Assembly (NCBI GenBank): GCA_007570785.1
Contig: ML662449.1
Location: forward strand, 8,733,987 to 8,797,986
Reading direction: 5' to 3'
Origin: Antilocapra americana
Lineage: Eukaryota; Chordata; Mammalia; Artiodactyla; Antilocapridae
DNA: 64,000 bases
Below are positions 22,552-33,884 of this stretch, piece after piece (position 1 is the stretch's first letter; the number at the start of each line of letters is the position of its first letter). The translations under genes were made by a program, and so were the position numbers. The notes under the pieces were generated by a model, which made no database searches, was not told where the DNA came from, and saw only the letters and a program-made list of their open reading frames with translations.

Positions 22552-25500
22552 GGTAGGAGGTAAATGAGAAGGTCTTTTCTGGTTCTAGAATTTTAGATTC
22601 TGGTGATTAAGTTAAATGAGGAAGCAACCCTCATGTTAAGCTGCATAGAATTTGTAACATGGCTTTTTAATTTCTCTGATTTATAGCATGGCCTTGGTTA
22701 GCCAAGATCATCTTTGTTATGAAATGTAATATGTGATGGCATCTCAAAGAAATCTGGGGGCATTAACTGTAGTCCTGAGCATTTGAGTCCTTCTATTGCA
22801 AATTTCCCTGCCATGAAAAACTGTTGTGTAACTTTCCCATTTTACTATTTCTCGTCCTCTCCTCTTCCCAGTCCCCAAACCTACATATTATTATTTTCTA
22901 GGATACACAGATATTGCCATTCTTCCACATTTCTTGCTCCTTTTGTTCACCCAAATGCCATGGATGGAATCTTTGTGTTTCGTGTTTGTGTGTCAGGGTG
23001 GGGGGGGCAGATTTTAAATGTTTTTCCTTCTAATAGCCTTGGGGGGATAGTCTGTCTATATTTAATGACTAAGTTTATGTATGTGGGCTATAGTGTACTT
23101 AAAACATAATGCTGATCTCCCAGAAGTGCCAGATGAAAGCTTCAGAGATAATTTACTACCCTGGGCAGGGCAAGATAGGCAGTCATAAAAAATTACAGTA
23201 ATATTACTAATAGGAGAAATGTGGTCTTGGAGCCGTATTAGAACAAACATTCTAACCTTTATAGATTGCCTTCCATTAATGTCCCTGGTTTCCGTCTAGG
23301 AGCAGCTCCCGTTAAGAGTCCCTGCATTCAGCAAACGTACCCTTGCGTGAAGTAACTGGATATGGGACCTACCACTTCCCCACATCCTGTCACTTAATCT
23401 AACTGACATATGTACCATTCCTTTTGATCTATGCTAACCATCATTATCTCAATGCAGATCTCAACTTCCTATCTGTTATTTTTTAAAATGCTTTAATCAG
23501 AGGGTAGCAACAAGTTGGGTTGAATTATAGGGTTTGTTTTGGGTTTAGAATTTTTTTTCATTCTATTAGAAACAAAGTAACATCAAACTTGGGCTCCTTC
23601 TTCCCAGCCCCTTACTGGTTGCTATTTTGATGAACTATTTTGTGTTTGTTTCTTGAAAAATGAACAAAAGGAAAAGAAAATAAAAAGGAACTAAGTGGTA
23701 GATGAAGGATAATTCTAATTTAGTTGGAATTACCAAAGCTAGACATGTCCAAGTGCTTTCTTTTCTTTCTTCTTCATACTTTTCATTTTCATTTTTCATC
23801 CTGGTCCAGGGTGAACAGAAGTTCAAGTAGACTGAACACTACTTATGCAAAGGATGTATTTAATTGTTTAGGATTTGGGCCTATGAGCTGTCTGGGTATG
23901 TACTTTGCTGCAGAAAATCCACCAGGAGATCACAGGATCTAAATGATCCATGTGTGCCTAGGTTCTCCAGTTTTCAAGACGGTGATGAAAATGTTCAAAA
24001 TTTCCTTTATAATAAATAGGCTACCTGAACATTAGGTTTGTGGGCTTCCTATGGCAGAAAAGAAATTATGTCCCCTGGATAATTTTAGTTACATCCTCAA
24101 AAAGAAGATTAAATGAGACAAATAGGGTATTTCTTCTCTTTTCTATATTTCTGTTCTTTAAACAGGTGTTACTCCACCTATTTTATATAACCTTACAAAC
24201 ATATACTGAACAAATGGAGGAATAAGTAAATGAATCAGAGTTCATTGTAAATGGTAAGGATTCTTTTAGAAAACTTTGGTCTTGGTCATACATTAAGTAT
24301 GAGTCACAAGGTAAAATGTATTTCTTTTTACCATGGTTTGGGCTAAGGACTGCTTAAAGAGAGTATCATCCAAAAAACAACACCGCACCCCGTCCCCAAA
24401 AAAGAGAGAGAGAGTACCATACGACTTTTAAACAGAATCTTACAATTGCTAAATAAACTGTTACTTCTTTATTGGAGGCATAAACTTAAGGGTCGAACAT
24501 TTTCCTTTAATCACTCTGCTCCCTATGTTAACAACATAGTTTCAGCTATGTTAAAAACAACTCCCTCCATTGTACTATTGAGCTTTTGTGCATGTTTAAA
24601 ATTTTTCATAGAAAAAAAAAAGTAAAAGCCTCCCACCCACTGCACCAATTTATTGTTCATAGTAAATACATCAGGGAGTGTCTCTCCTAATATTTTGAGG
24701 CAAACCGTTTAAATGCCATCTGGGTCATCTCAGTGCCAGGTTCTGTGCCCTAAGTTGCAGCTTCTGTTCAGGTCTGTTTCAGATTATGTCTGTAGGATAG
24801 AAAACAATGTTACCATATTAAGTCAATGCCTTCTTGATATACGTGTTCAGTTATGATATTCTCACAGAAAGTTTCCATTGAAAGAAACTGACAAAAATAA
24901 ATACTAGGCTCTTAGGAAATGATCATTTAGAGGTTGCCTCTTCTAAAATAGTTGTTTTCTTCTCCTTTATAGATCAATAGAAACTCAGAGGAGGGTGAAC
25001 CTCACGTTTGTAGGACACTTGTACACCAGGCATGGTGCTAGATGCTTTCATCCAGTGCCTCCTTACTCTCCACTGCAAACGTGGGGTGCCTGGTATCAGC
25101 CTCACCTTCCAAGAGAGAACTAAGGCAGCTGAAGTTCTGACCCCATTGTTTCTGGTGAGGAGGGCCAATGGTGGACCAAAATATGGCTAAAAGCTTTGTG
25201 AGGAGAGCTGTGTATCTACAAGGGTGACAGGGATGACAGGAGTCAGTCACCTCCTCTGGGAGGACATGAATGATGTTGGAGTCCTCAGGTTGGTCCCTCA
25301 GGAGGTAGATGCCACCTTCCTTATTCGAGTGCTCTGGGTTTCACACAAAGGCCTTCTCCTTTGGTGGGGTCTCAGAGTGCTGTAAAAGAGGATACTGACC
25401 TTCAGGAATGATGCTTCCACACCCACACATGCTAAATTTATTAGGATGATTGATTTGTTTCAGTTCAGTCCCATTTTAAAAGCCAAAGTCCTGCTTCTGG

Positions 25501-25637
25501 AGAAGCCCACCAGTCTTTTGCAAATTGAGTTGGTTGGGTTCCGACATGGCTTTGTAAAAGTTAGTTGTTTGATTTCCAACAATCACACTGATGTGAGTCT
25601 CATGAAACACACCAAGGCATTGTAAAGACATCAAATT
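22552..25637. other. Intergenic sequence, nothing firmly recognised
   Basis: AT-rich with small frames and an A-rich L1-like tail near 24590-24630. A MIR-like scrap may lie at 25010-25080 (acaccaggcatggtgctaga). No exon or RNA gene identified. Confidence 0.35.
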
Positions 25638-25647
25638 CATAAAGGAA

Positions 25648-25844
25648 GGCTTAGTGGGAAAGAATCCACCTGCCAAAGCAGGAGATTTGGTTTTGATCCC
25701 TGGGTAGGGATGATCCCCTGGAGAAGGAAATGGCAACCCACTCCAGTATTCTTGCCTGGGAAATCCCATGGACAGAGGAGACTGGCAGACTGCAGTCCAT
25801 GGGGTCCCAAAAAAGTTGGACACAACTTAGTAATTAAACAACAA
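25648..25844 (+). repeat. Bov-tA SINE with perfect 10-bp TSD
   Basis: A-unit intact (atggcaacccactccagtat), tRNA head shortened (ggcttagtgggaaagaatcc). Target-site duplication cataaaggaa at 25638-25647 and 25845-25854. Confidence 0.93.
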
Positions 25845-26836
25845 CATAAAGGAAATAAAGTATTGTATTTTCAACGACTCCTCTGCCACAGGAGAGACTA
25901 AGCTTCCGTGAGTTGGCTTTGGTAGTGGTAAAATGTAGTCACCAGAGCTCAAACTGGCAAATCAATACAATTTCTGGGTTCCTCTAAACCTGAGGAATTG
26001 ATATTTCTTTCACAGGTCAGTTATGTCCCAACGATTTCACTATTCCTATTTGAATGAGTGGGTAGGCCAAATACATAAAACTTAACTTTGTGTTATACCC
26101 ACTATTAAATAAGGACAGAGGGTGATAATTTCATAAGATGGAGTGGCGTCCAGGGAGCCATTTGTATTTGACGTCATAACAGCATTAGCTTGGAAAATTA
26201 TCTGGAGCCACGCAGAGAATACACTGGGTTTAGTTCAAACCCACTAAATCCAGCTATTCATAATAGATTCCTTTATGCAGTCTCTGGACACTTGACACGA
26301 ACTATGAAGTATACTTAGCACCTCTGCAAAAGGAAAAAGTATTTGGAGGTATTCAGTAAAGTGAAGTCATTGAAAAAAGGAAAAACAGAAAAGGGAAAAA
26401 AATAAATCCGTCAGGATGAGAAAGGAAAAAAATAGGAATGGAAAGTGTAGGGAAATACAACAAGTTTCAGTTTATATTTGTTAATTTATCTTTTTTTAAA
26501 CCTATTTTGGGCCTGAGTTATGTTGTAGCCTAAGAATATTTAATCCAGACAAGGCTAAATGCTAAAGACAGACTGATTTTTATAGTAATTCATTTAGCAT
26601 TAGAGGTCTGTGTCATTTTCTTCCTGACTGCTTTTTATAACTGTGCTCAGGGAGTGGCCAAATAGCAGTTTGGTCTTCAAGTCTTTCAACTGGTTTCAAA
26701 TAATTTTTCAGATAGGCAAAAAGATTGGTCTTTCAGAAAACTCTATTATTTTTGAATAATAATCAATATCAGGGAGAGAAATCATCCTCACTCTGAAGAC
26801 AAAAAGAACTTACATCTATTAAAATACGATCAGCAT

Positions 26837-26930
26837 GGGACTTCCCTGGTATTCTAGTGGTTAAGATTTCAAGCTCCCAATTCAGGGTTCAATCCCTGGT
26901 CAGGGAATTAGACCCCATATACTGCAACTA
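26837..26930 (+). repeat. CHR-type SINE (short)
   Basis: gggacttccctggtattcta, gtggttaagatttcaagctc, with B box gggttcaatccc and ggtcagggaattagaccc. Confidence 0.8.
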
Positions 26931-26969
26931 GCACAGACAGATTGTCAGAGTTTACTTAAATACTGGGAG

Positions 26970-27178
26970 TTCTGTGAGTCTCAAAGTGTGGTCTGGAACC
27001 AGAAGTATGAGTGTCCCCTGGGAACCTGTTAGAAATGAAAATGCTCTGCTCTCCACCCCAGACATGGTGAATAATTAGCTCTGGGGCGGGGGGAGTAGAG
27101 AAGGGGCAGCAAGCTGTGTCACAGCCAGTCTCCTGGGTAATTCTGATGCACAGGCAGCTTTGAAAATCACCGCATTCG
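26970..27178. repeat. hAT-type non-autonomous DNA transposon (MER class)
   Basis: gagtctcaaagtgtggtctg, gggaacctgttagaaatgaa, then taattctgatgcacaggcag ctttgaaaatcac, a well-known MER-class layout. Confidence 0.65.
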
Positions 27179-27563
27179 TGTATCTACAGTGGTGGTTTTA
27201 TTTCCTAATTATGCTGTTTTATCACAAGGACAGGCTTTACCAACCAGGCAACTAAACTAAAAAGTTCACTCAATCTTCAAAGATTGGGCACATCTTGCCT
27301 GATGCTGCCTCTGGTGGCAGCAGAGTCTGCAATCTACAGAATAACTCTAGCATATGGGTCAAATTGTCAATCATTAAGATTCTTACTAAGAGTTCTTTTC
27401 TAATTTCAAAATTTGTTGAGATATAAATGACATATAACATTGCCTATATCCTGCACACATTTTCTTTCTTACATTTTAAATCATCTCTGAATTAGTTACA
27501 ATACATCATACAATGTAAATGCTGTGTAAATAGTTGTAAATAAAATATAAATGCTATATGAAT

Positions 27564-27768
27564 GGGCTTCCCAGGTGGTAAAGAACCTGCCTGCCAGTGC
27601 AGGAGACAGAAGAGACACAAGTTCGATCCCTGGTTCTGGTTTGATCCCTGGGTTTGGAGACGGCATGGCAACCCTCTCCAGTATTCTTGCCTGGAGAATC
27701 CCATGGACAGAGGAGCCTGTCCATAGAGTCGCAAAGAGTAGGACATGGCTGAAGTGACATAGCGCACA
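27564..27768 (+). repeat. Bov-tA SINE with duplicated B-box segment
   Basis: Starts gggcttcccaggtggtaaag. The promoter B box occurs twice: gttcgatccctgg, then tttgatccctggg 18 nt later. A-unit follows normally to gtaggacatggctgaagtga. Confidence 0.9.
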
Positions 27769-27954
27769 GCATACTATGTAAATATGTACCAGTAGGGAGC
27801 AAATTCAAGTTTTGGTGTTTGAAACTTTCTGAAATTAAAAAAACTTTTTCCCCCCTTTGATTTGCAGTTGGTTGAATCCTCAGATGTGGAACCTGCAGAT
27901 TCAAAGGGCTAAATCCCTAACTATGTTTGTATCATGCAGGGTTTCTGCTTTTCT

Positions 27955-28150
27955 GGTTGAACCTTGATTGATACAAATTGGCAACAGTGTCAAGTCCAAC
28001 CCAAGGCCTGCTTTTGTATGACTCCTGAGCCAAGAAGTCTTTTACGTTTTTCGTGAGTTGTAAAATAAACCAAAGAATATGTGACAGAGACCATATATGT
28101 CCTACAAGGCTGAAAATATTTACTCTCTGGCCCATTACAAAAAGTTTACT
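27955..28150 (-). repeat. hAT-type DNA transposon relic (MER class)
   Basis: gacagagaccatatatgtcc, aaggctgaaaatatttactc, tctggcccattacaaaaagt ttactgacccttg matches the terminal part of a common hAT element. Confidence 0.65.
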
Positions 28151-28189
28151 GACCCTTGTAGGAAAAGTAGGAGTGTAAAATGCTATGGC

Positions 28190-28717
28190 TATTTTTTAAA
28201 CAGTCTCTTAAAAACATAAGCATAAATTTATCATGTGGCCCAGAAGTCCTGCTCCTATGTATTTACTGAAAAGAAATGGAAATTTGTGTCTGTACAAAGA
28301 TTTGTACCTAACTGTCCATAGCTATTTAATTCATAATAACCAAAAAAGTAAACATAAAGGCCCATTAACAACTGGATAGACAAATTGTGATACATTCATA
28401 GGATAAAAAGGAATTAACCACTGACTCCCAACACAGAAAAACATCAAAAAAATTATGCTAAGTGAAAGAAGGTAGAGACAGAAGAACGCATACTGTATGA
28501 TTTCCACTCCTTTTATAAGAAGTTCCAGAATTGATGATATCAATCTCTAGTGACAGAAAAAGTGCTGGTTGCCTGGGAGGCCAGTGGGGTGTTGACCTGA
28601 AAAGAACTTGAGTGAACAGCCCAAGGAGCATTGTATGTTAACAGCTTGATTGAAAAGGTCTCAGATGTGCCCAAACCCATTAAACTGAACAATTAAAGTG
28701 CACAAATTACACATCCA
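28190..28717 (+). repeat. L1M-type 3' fragment
   Basis: cagaagtcctgctcctatgt, ggcccattaacaactggata, ttatgctaagtgaaagaagg, catactgtatgatttccact, gttgcctgggaggccagtgg: the order of an old L1 3' region. Confidence 0.8.
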
Positions 28718-28913
28718 TGAAAGCGTTATTCACTCAGTTGTGTCCAACTCTTTGTGACCCCATGGACTATTGCCCTCCTGGCTCTTCTGTCCCTGGAATT
28801 CTCTGAACAAGAATACTGGAGGGGACCAAGGGACCTTTCCATTGGAGATCGAACTTCAGTCTCCTGCATTGCAGGCAGAGAGATTCTTTACCATCTGAGC
28901 CACCAGGAAAGCC
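28718..28913 (-). repeat. Bov-tA SINE
   Basis: ttattcactcagttgtgtcc through ctttaccatctgagccacca. It carries a short duplicated gagagattcttt region near 28880. Confidence 0.92.
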
Positions 28914-29019
28914 CTCGACCTCTAAGAAGCTGACTTAGAAAAAAAGTCACAGATACACATTGGTTTAAAACCTAAATTTCCTATTTAGGCCACCTGTGTC
29001 GCCTACATGCCAATGGTGG

Positions 29020-29460
29020 CTGCATTAGCTTCCTAGAGTCGTTCTAACAGAGTACCACAAACTGGGTGGGCTTAAATGGGAGAAATCTGGCTCCTAACTC
29101 TGGAGGCCAGAAATCCAAGATCAAGGTCTTGGCAGTATTGGTTCTTTCCGAGAGAGCCTGCCCTTTGCCTCCCTCCTAACTTACGCTGGTTTGCTGTCAA
29201 TCTCCACTGTTCTTTGCCTTCAGATATATCACTCTGATTGCTGCTTTCTCCCTGTGTACATTTCTGTCTCTGGTCCCAACTACCTCCATTTCATAAAGAC
29301 ACTGGTCAAACTGGCTGAGGACTCACCCGGACAATTTCGTCTTAGCTTGATGATCTGCAAAGATCCTATTATCAGATAAGGTCCCACTCACAGGTACTGG
29401 GGGTTAGGATGGTAACATCTTTTGGTGGTGGTGGGGACACAGTTCAATAAAAAATTGACA
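29020..29460 (-). repeat. MaLR (MLT1-type) LTR
   Basis: Reversed MLT1: gagtaccacaaactgggtgg, aactctggaggccagaaatc, caagatcaaggtcttggcag, then ggtactgggggttaggatgg, and gggacacagttcaat. Non-coding relic of an old ERVL-MaLR element; the frame at 29191-29379 is its shadow. Confidence 0.8.
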
Positions 29461-29464
29461 GTTT

Positions 29465-31360
29465 ACAAATTAAAGTAGAGGTGTAGGACTTGGCCTCATG
29501 AATTCGGTCATCTCAACAAATTCCTCTTTTCCTTAAGCCACAAGTTTTCAGAATCTTTGCCCGTCTTTCTTGCCTATCATGTTATCTTGATCTAGGCCAA
29601 GTTCTACAGGATACGCATAATTGAATTGATTTGGGAGGAGGTAAACATTTACACAGAAAAAGACAAACATACATATTCAATACGCAGCTAGCCCATTCAT
29701 TGATTTACATCAAGACTTGAAAGTAAATACTACCTGTTTAGAAAGGTGGCTTTACCTAAAATAGTATGGTTGCAACCGCAGCTGCCTTTACAAAGTCTAC
29801 TTTTGAGGCTTCTGAATCTGCCATAGCCACAAGTTCGACCAATAAACCAACAGTAAAAATCATTTATATTAATAATGTTTTGCTTCCCTTTTCAGAGTGG
29901 AAAGTTTCTAAGGCTTACTTCTTCCTTGTCCATTTATTTTTAAACGAAATGCTCTAGAATACTTACTCTAATATTCTCTAGTGAAAGAGTTAAGATGTTT
30001 TTAATGGACAAAGCTATTCGTCCCTTGCTTTATCTTTGCATCTCTTAATTTCAACATAGTATAAAATTTTCACAGAATAGAATAATTTTATTGGAAAATG
30101 GAAGGAAAAGTTCATCCAAATGTAACTGTATTGTTTCTGAAATTCTGTACACACTCCATTTAGACGTACTGCTTACACATATTTTTGTTCCTTCATAATA
30201 TAGTGGTTCTTCTTCCTGCTAGCTACTTTCTTAGTATAACATTTCCACTGCAGTTTTTTTTCATTGAGAGGAAAACAATGTCAGATTCCTTTCTTTAGAT
30301 GAACCTGGTTTACACATTTCTTAGCCTTGATGAATTTAATCATCAACTAGCCAATCAACGACTAGATGGGATTATAGTAATCTTCCAGGCACTGAAAAGA
30401 AATTAGAGAGGGAGAAAAGAGGTCACTGTCCTTAAGAATGGGAAATCTAGCTGAGGAGTTTACAAAAGAAGTATCAGATCTGCATGCTGATCAGATTCCC
30501 TGCTGTGTTTATCTGCACAGTATACTTGTTTGCCACCTCCTCTGAGGTGCTATTAGATGACGGCAGCTAAAGGTCAAAGACGCTGATGAAAGTGAGCATG
30601 GAAAGGAAGCAATAGAGGTGTCAGCCTGGGGAAGGTCCCCCAGGGCCGTTGTGTGTTGGCTGCCAAGGGAAAAGATTTAGTGTGACTTGATCTCTACGAG
30701 ATATTTGTTCATGAAGCTAAACAGGTGCTTGAGAGAATGTCTGTGAAAATAATACTAATAAGCTAGTGAAATGTCATTTATAATTTAGTATGAAAGGAAA
30801 AATATGTTATTGACATACTATATGAAAACAGAGATTCCTCTCCATTTGAAATGAAAGAAACTCACATTGACAGCTGCTAATGAAAAAGAAATTTCTACTA
30901 CCTTCCCTGTGAGACAAAGCAAAAGCAGCAAATAGAATCACAGAATACCTACCCTTCTTTCACATTAAATACTTAATTTCTGGATGTGGGAAATTAGTTA
31001 TGCTGTTGATGAGATGAAGTCAAATTTTTTAATTTGGATATTTAAGCTCATGATGTCTTCTATCCAGATGCTAGTGTTTCATTGGAAAGACAGGTTTTAT
31101 AGATTTACTGAAAAATGGGGCCCTCTCCATGAAGAATTGGTTTTTTTTTTCCTGATTAGTGGAAGTCATGGCATAGAGCAAGTCCAAAACAGTGAAAATT
31201 ACTAGAAATGCCTCTAGTCAAATATTTCCAGTCTTGTTTGAGTCTGGGATGATTGTTTCCATGTCCTAGCTTATTTTGTTAGCATAAACAGGTTTTTTAA
31301 TTTATCTGAATTTTTTTTTTTAATTTAACTTTCCAAGTTCCTTTTGCTTACAGGGTCCCA
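29465..31360. other. Intergenic sequence, nothing recognised
   Basis: AT-rich, few repeats recognisable, small frames only. Low repeat content compared with the flanks could make it worth a conservation check. Confidence 0.35.
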
Positions 31361-31365
31361 GCCAT

Positions 31366-31558
31366 TCTTTCTTTTTTTTCAATATTATTCATCTGTTTGG
31401 TTGCACAGGTCTTAGCTGCAACACATAGGATCTGTGATCTTTCTTGCGGCATGTGGGATCTTTAGGTGGGGCATAGGGATCTAGTTCCCCAACCAGGGAT
31501 TGAACCTGGGCACCCTGCATTGGGAATGAGCAGTCTCTGGATCACCAGGGAAGTCCCG
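31366..31558 (-). repeat. CHR-type SINE
   Basis: T-rich start, ggttgcacaggtcttagctg, gttccccaaccagggattga, and ctctggatcaccagggaagt cccg. Confidence 0.88.
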
Positions 31559-32090
31559 CAGCATTTCTTTGGGAAAGGGCAGGACTCAGCACCTTTTCAA
31601 ATATTCACTGTGATTTATAATCCTAGAAAATATTCTGCTTGGTTAGGGTGACTGGAGCAAAATTCCCCAATAAATGATTAAACACCTCAATGGGACACAC
31701 TCCCCATCAAGGCATGTTTAACGGAGCTATTAACTCTTAGTGAGGAGCAGCCAGAAGCACTTGCATTTCACCCTCTTGGCTGGTTCACTCACTGGAAATA
31801 TGAGGGGGTCATAATGGCCTCATAAAACACAACTGATTGTCTCATTCTCAATTAACATCTTATAAAGTTGGTAATATGATTATGATAGAATCGAATCAGA
31901 AGTGAATTTGCATTTTTTGTCTGCACACACCAGTTTCCTTGAAAGAATTTAAGAAATAGTGTGGGTAGGAAGGGGGCTGTCAAGCTCCTTTAAACCTTTA
32001 AGGAAAACAGCCAAGTTTAGTGAGTGCAAACGGGTGCTGTCAATGGGAAGGAATCTTAGCCTTAGGACTTTTTAACCAGTTTCATCTCTT
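31559..32090. other. Intergenic sequence, nothing recognised
   Basis: No gene or repeat family identified in about 530 bp. Confidence 0.35.
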
Positions 32091-32091
32091 T

Positions 32092-32811
32092 AGCATATAC
32101 TGTTTACAATAGCCAAGACCTGGAAACAACCTAAAGGTCCATTGACAGATGAATGCATAAAGATGTATACAGTGGAATATTACTCAGCCATAAAAAAGAA
32201 TGAAATAATGCCATTTAGAGCAACGTGGATGCACCTGGAGTTTATCATACTACTTACTTCAACTTACTTATCATTCTTACTTCAATTAAGTGAAGTGATA
32301 CAGAGAAAGATAAATATCATATGATATTGCTTATATGTGGAATCAAAATAAATGACAGAAATGAACTTATTTACAAAATGGAAACAGATTCACAGACATA
32401 GAAAACAAACTTATGGTTACTAAAGGGGAAACAGTGGGGGAGGAATAAATTGGGAGTTTGGAATTAACGGATACACACTACTATATATATAGAATAGATA
32501 AATAACAAGCACCTACTGTATAGCTTCCCTGCTGGCTCAGATGGTAAAGAATCTGCCTGCAATGCAGGAGACCTGGGTTCAATCCCTGGGTGGGGAAGAT
32601 CCCTTGGAGAAGGGAATGACTACCCACAGTATTGTTGCCTGGAGAATTCCATGGACAGGGGATCCTGGTGGGCTACAGTCCATGGGGTTGCAAAGAAGTC
32701 AGATATGGCTGAGCGACCAACACTTTCCTTACTTTTCTTTCATTGTATAGCACTTCGATATCTTGTAATAGCTTATAATGGAAAAGAATATGAAAATGTA
32801 TATATGTATCT
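32092..32811 (+). repeat. L1 3' region split by a SINE
   Basis: tgtttacaatagccaagacc, agtggaatattactcagcca, acttatggttactaaagggg, then acaagcacctactgtatag. After the SINE: tcttgtaatagcttataatg gaaaagaata. Confidence 0.9.
32525..32743 (+). repeat. Bov-tA SINE inserted in L1, with TSD
   Basis: ttccctgctggctcagatgg through gctgagcgaccaacactttc. Target-site duplication tgtatagc at 32517-32524 and 32744-32751, from the L1 target. Confidence 0.93.
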
Positions 32812-33145
32812 GGGGGCTTGGTAGCTCAGTGGTGAAGAATCCGCCTGCCAATGCAGTAGACACAGGTTTGATCCCTAATCAGGAAAGATTCCACATGTTG
32901 TGGAGCAACGAAGCTCATGTGTCACAACTATTGAGCCTGTGCTCTAGAGCCTGGGAGCTATAACTACATGTGCTGAAACTACTGAGGCCCTCACCCTAGA
33001 GTCTGTGCTGTGCACCAAAGGAAGCCACTGGAATGAGAAGCATGAGCACCACAACTGGAGAAAAGCCCGAGCAGCAACAGACCAAGAACAGCCAAAAATA
33101 AGTAAATAATAAATAAATAATAAAATTGAAAAAATTAAAGCTTTT
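32812..33145 (+). repeat. CHR-type SINE (long form)
   Basis: gggggcttggtagctcagtg, B box caggtttgatccc, repeated ctattgagcctgtgctctag / actactgaggccctcaccct units, then an AAATAAATAA-rich tail. Confidence 0.88.
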
Positions 33146-33523
33146 TAAAAAAAGAATATATAAACCTGAATCCTTGATCATAAATCAAGAAAACTCAGGT
33201 TATTCTTCACTTGGAAATGGCAGGAGATAGCTTTGAAATCAGAGAACAGAGCTACATGCAATTCACAGGAAGGGTTCATTCTGAGTAATAAATATATAAT
33301 ATTTATTTTCAGTATGTCTATAAACATTGTTTTTTTTGAAGGATGCTATTAAACAGCTAGGTTTAAAGGAATATGACAGGAATAAATTTTTTAATATAAG
33401 CATTGCCTTAGCACAATTATGTTTTCAAGTGGCTAATTCTAGTAAAGTTTCCAAATCCTGTCTTATCCCATTTTTTGTGTGTAAATCTTTTAGGATAATA
33501 AAGCATAGAGAGATACAGATGAA

Positions 33524-33884
33524 TGCTATGGTCTGGATGTTTACATATTCCCCAAATTCATACATTGAAAATTTAATGCCTAAGGTGAAAGTATTAGCAG
33601 CTGGGTGGGGACTCTGGGAGATGATTAGGTCCTGAGGGTGGAGCCTTCATGATGGAATTAACTCCCTCATAAATAAGGCCCGAGGGAGCTTCCTTCTTCC
33701 ATCCCCAAGTGATGGTAATAATGCAAGAAGTTGGAAGTCTTTGACTGGAAGATAATCCTCATCTGACCATACAGACACCCTGATCTTGGATTTCCAGCCT
33801 CCATAACAGTAAGAAACAGATGTCTGTTATTTATAAGCCACTCAGTCTATAATATTTTGATACCAGTATAAAGGGACTAAGACA
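33524..33884 (+). repeat. MaLR (MLT1-type) LTR
   Basis: tgctatggtctggatgttta, gggagatgattaggtcctga, gggtggagccttcatgatgg, ccagcctccataacagtaag, then gccactcagtctataatatt. A near-complete forward MLT1 LTR, old and diverged. Confidence 0.85.
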
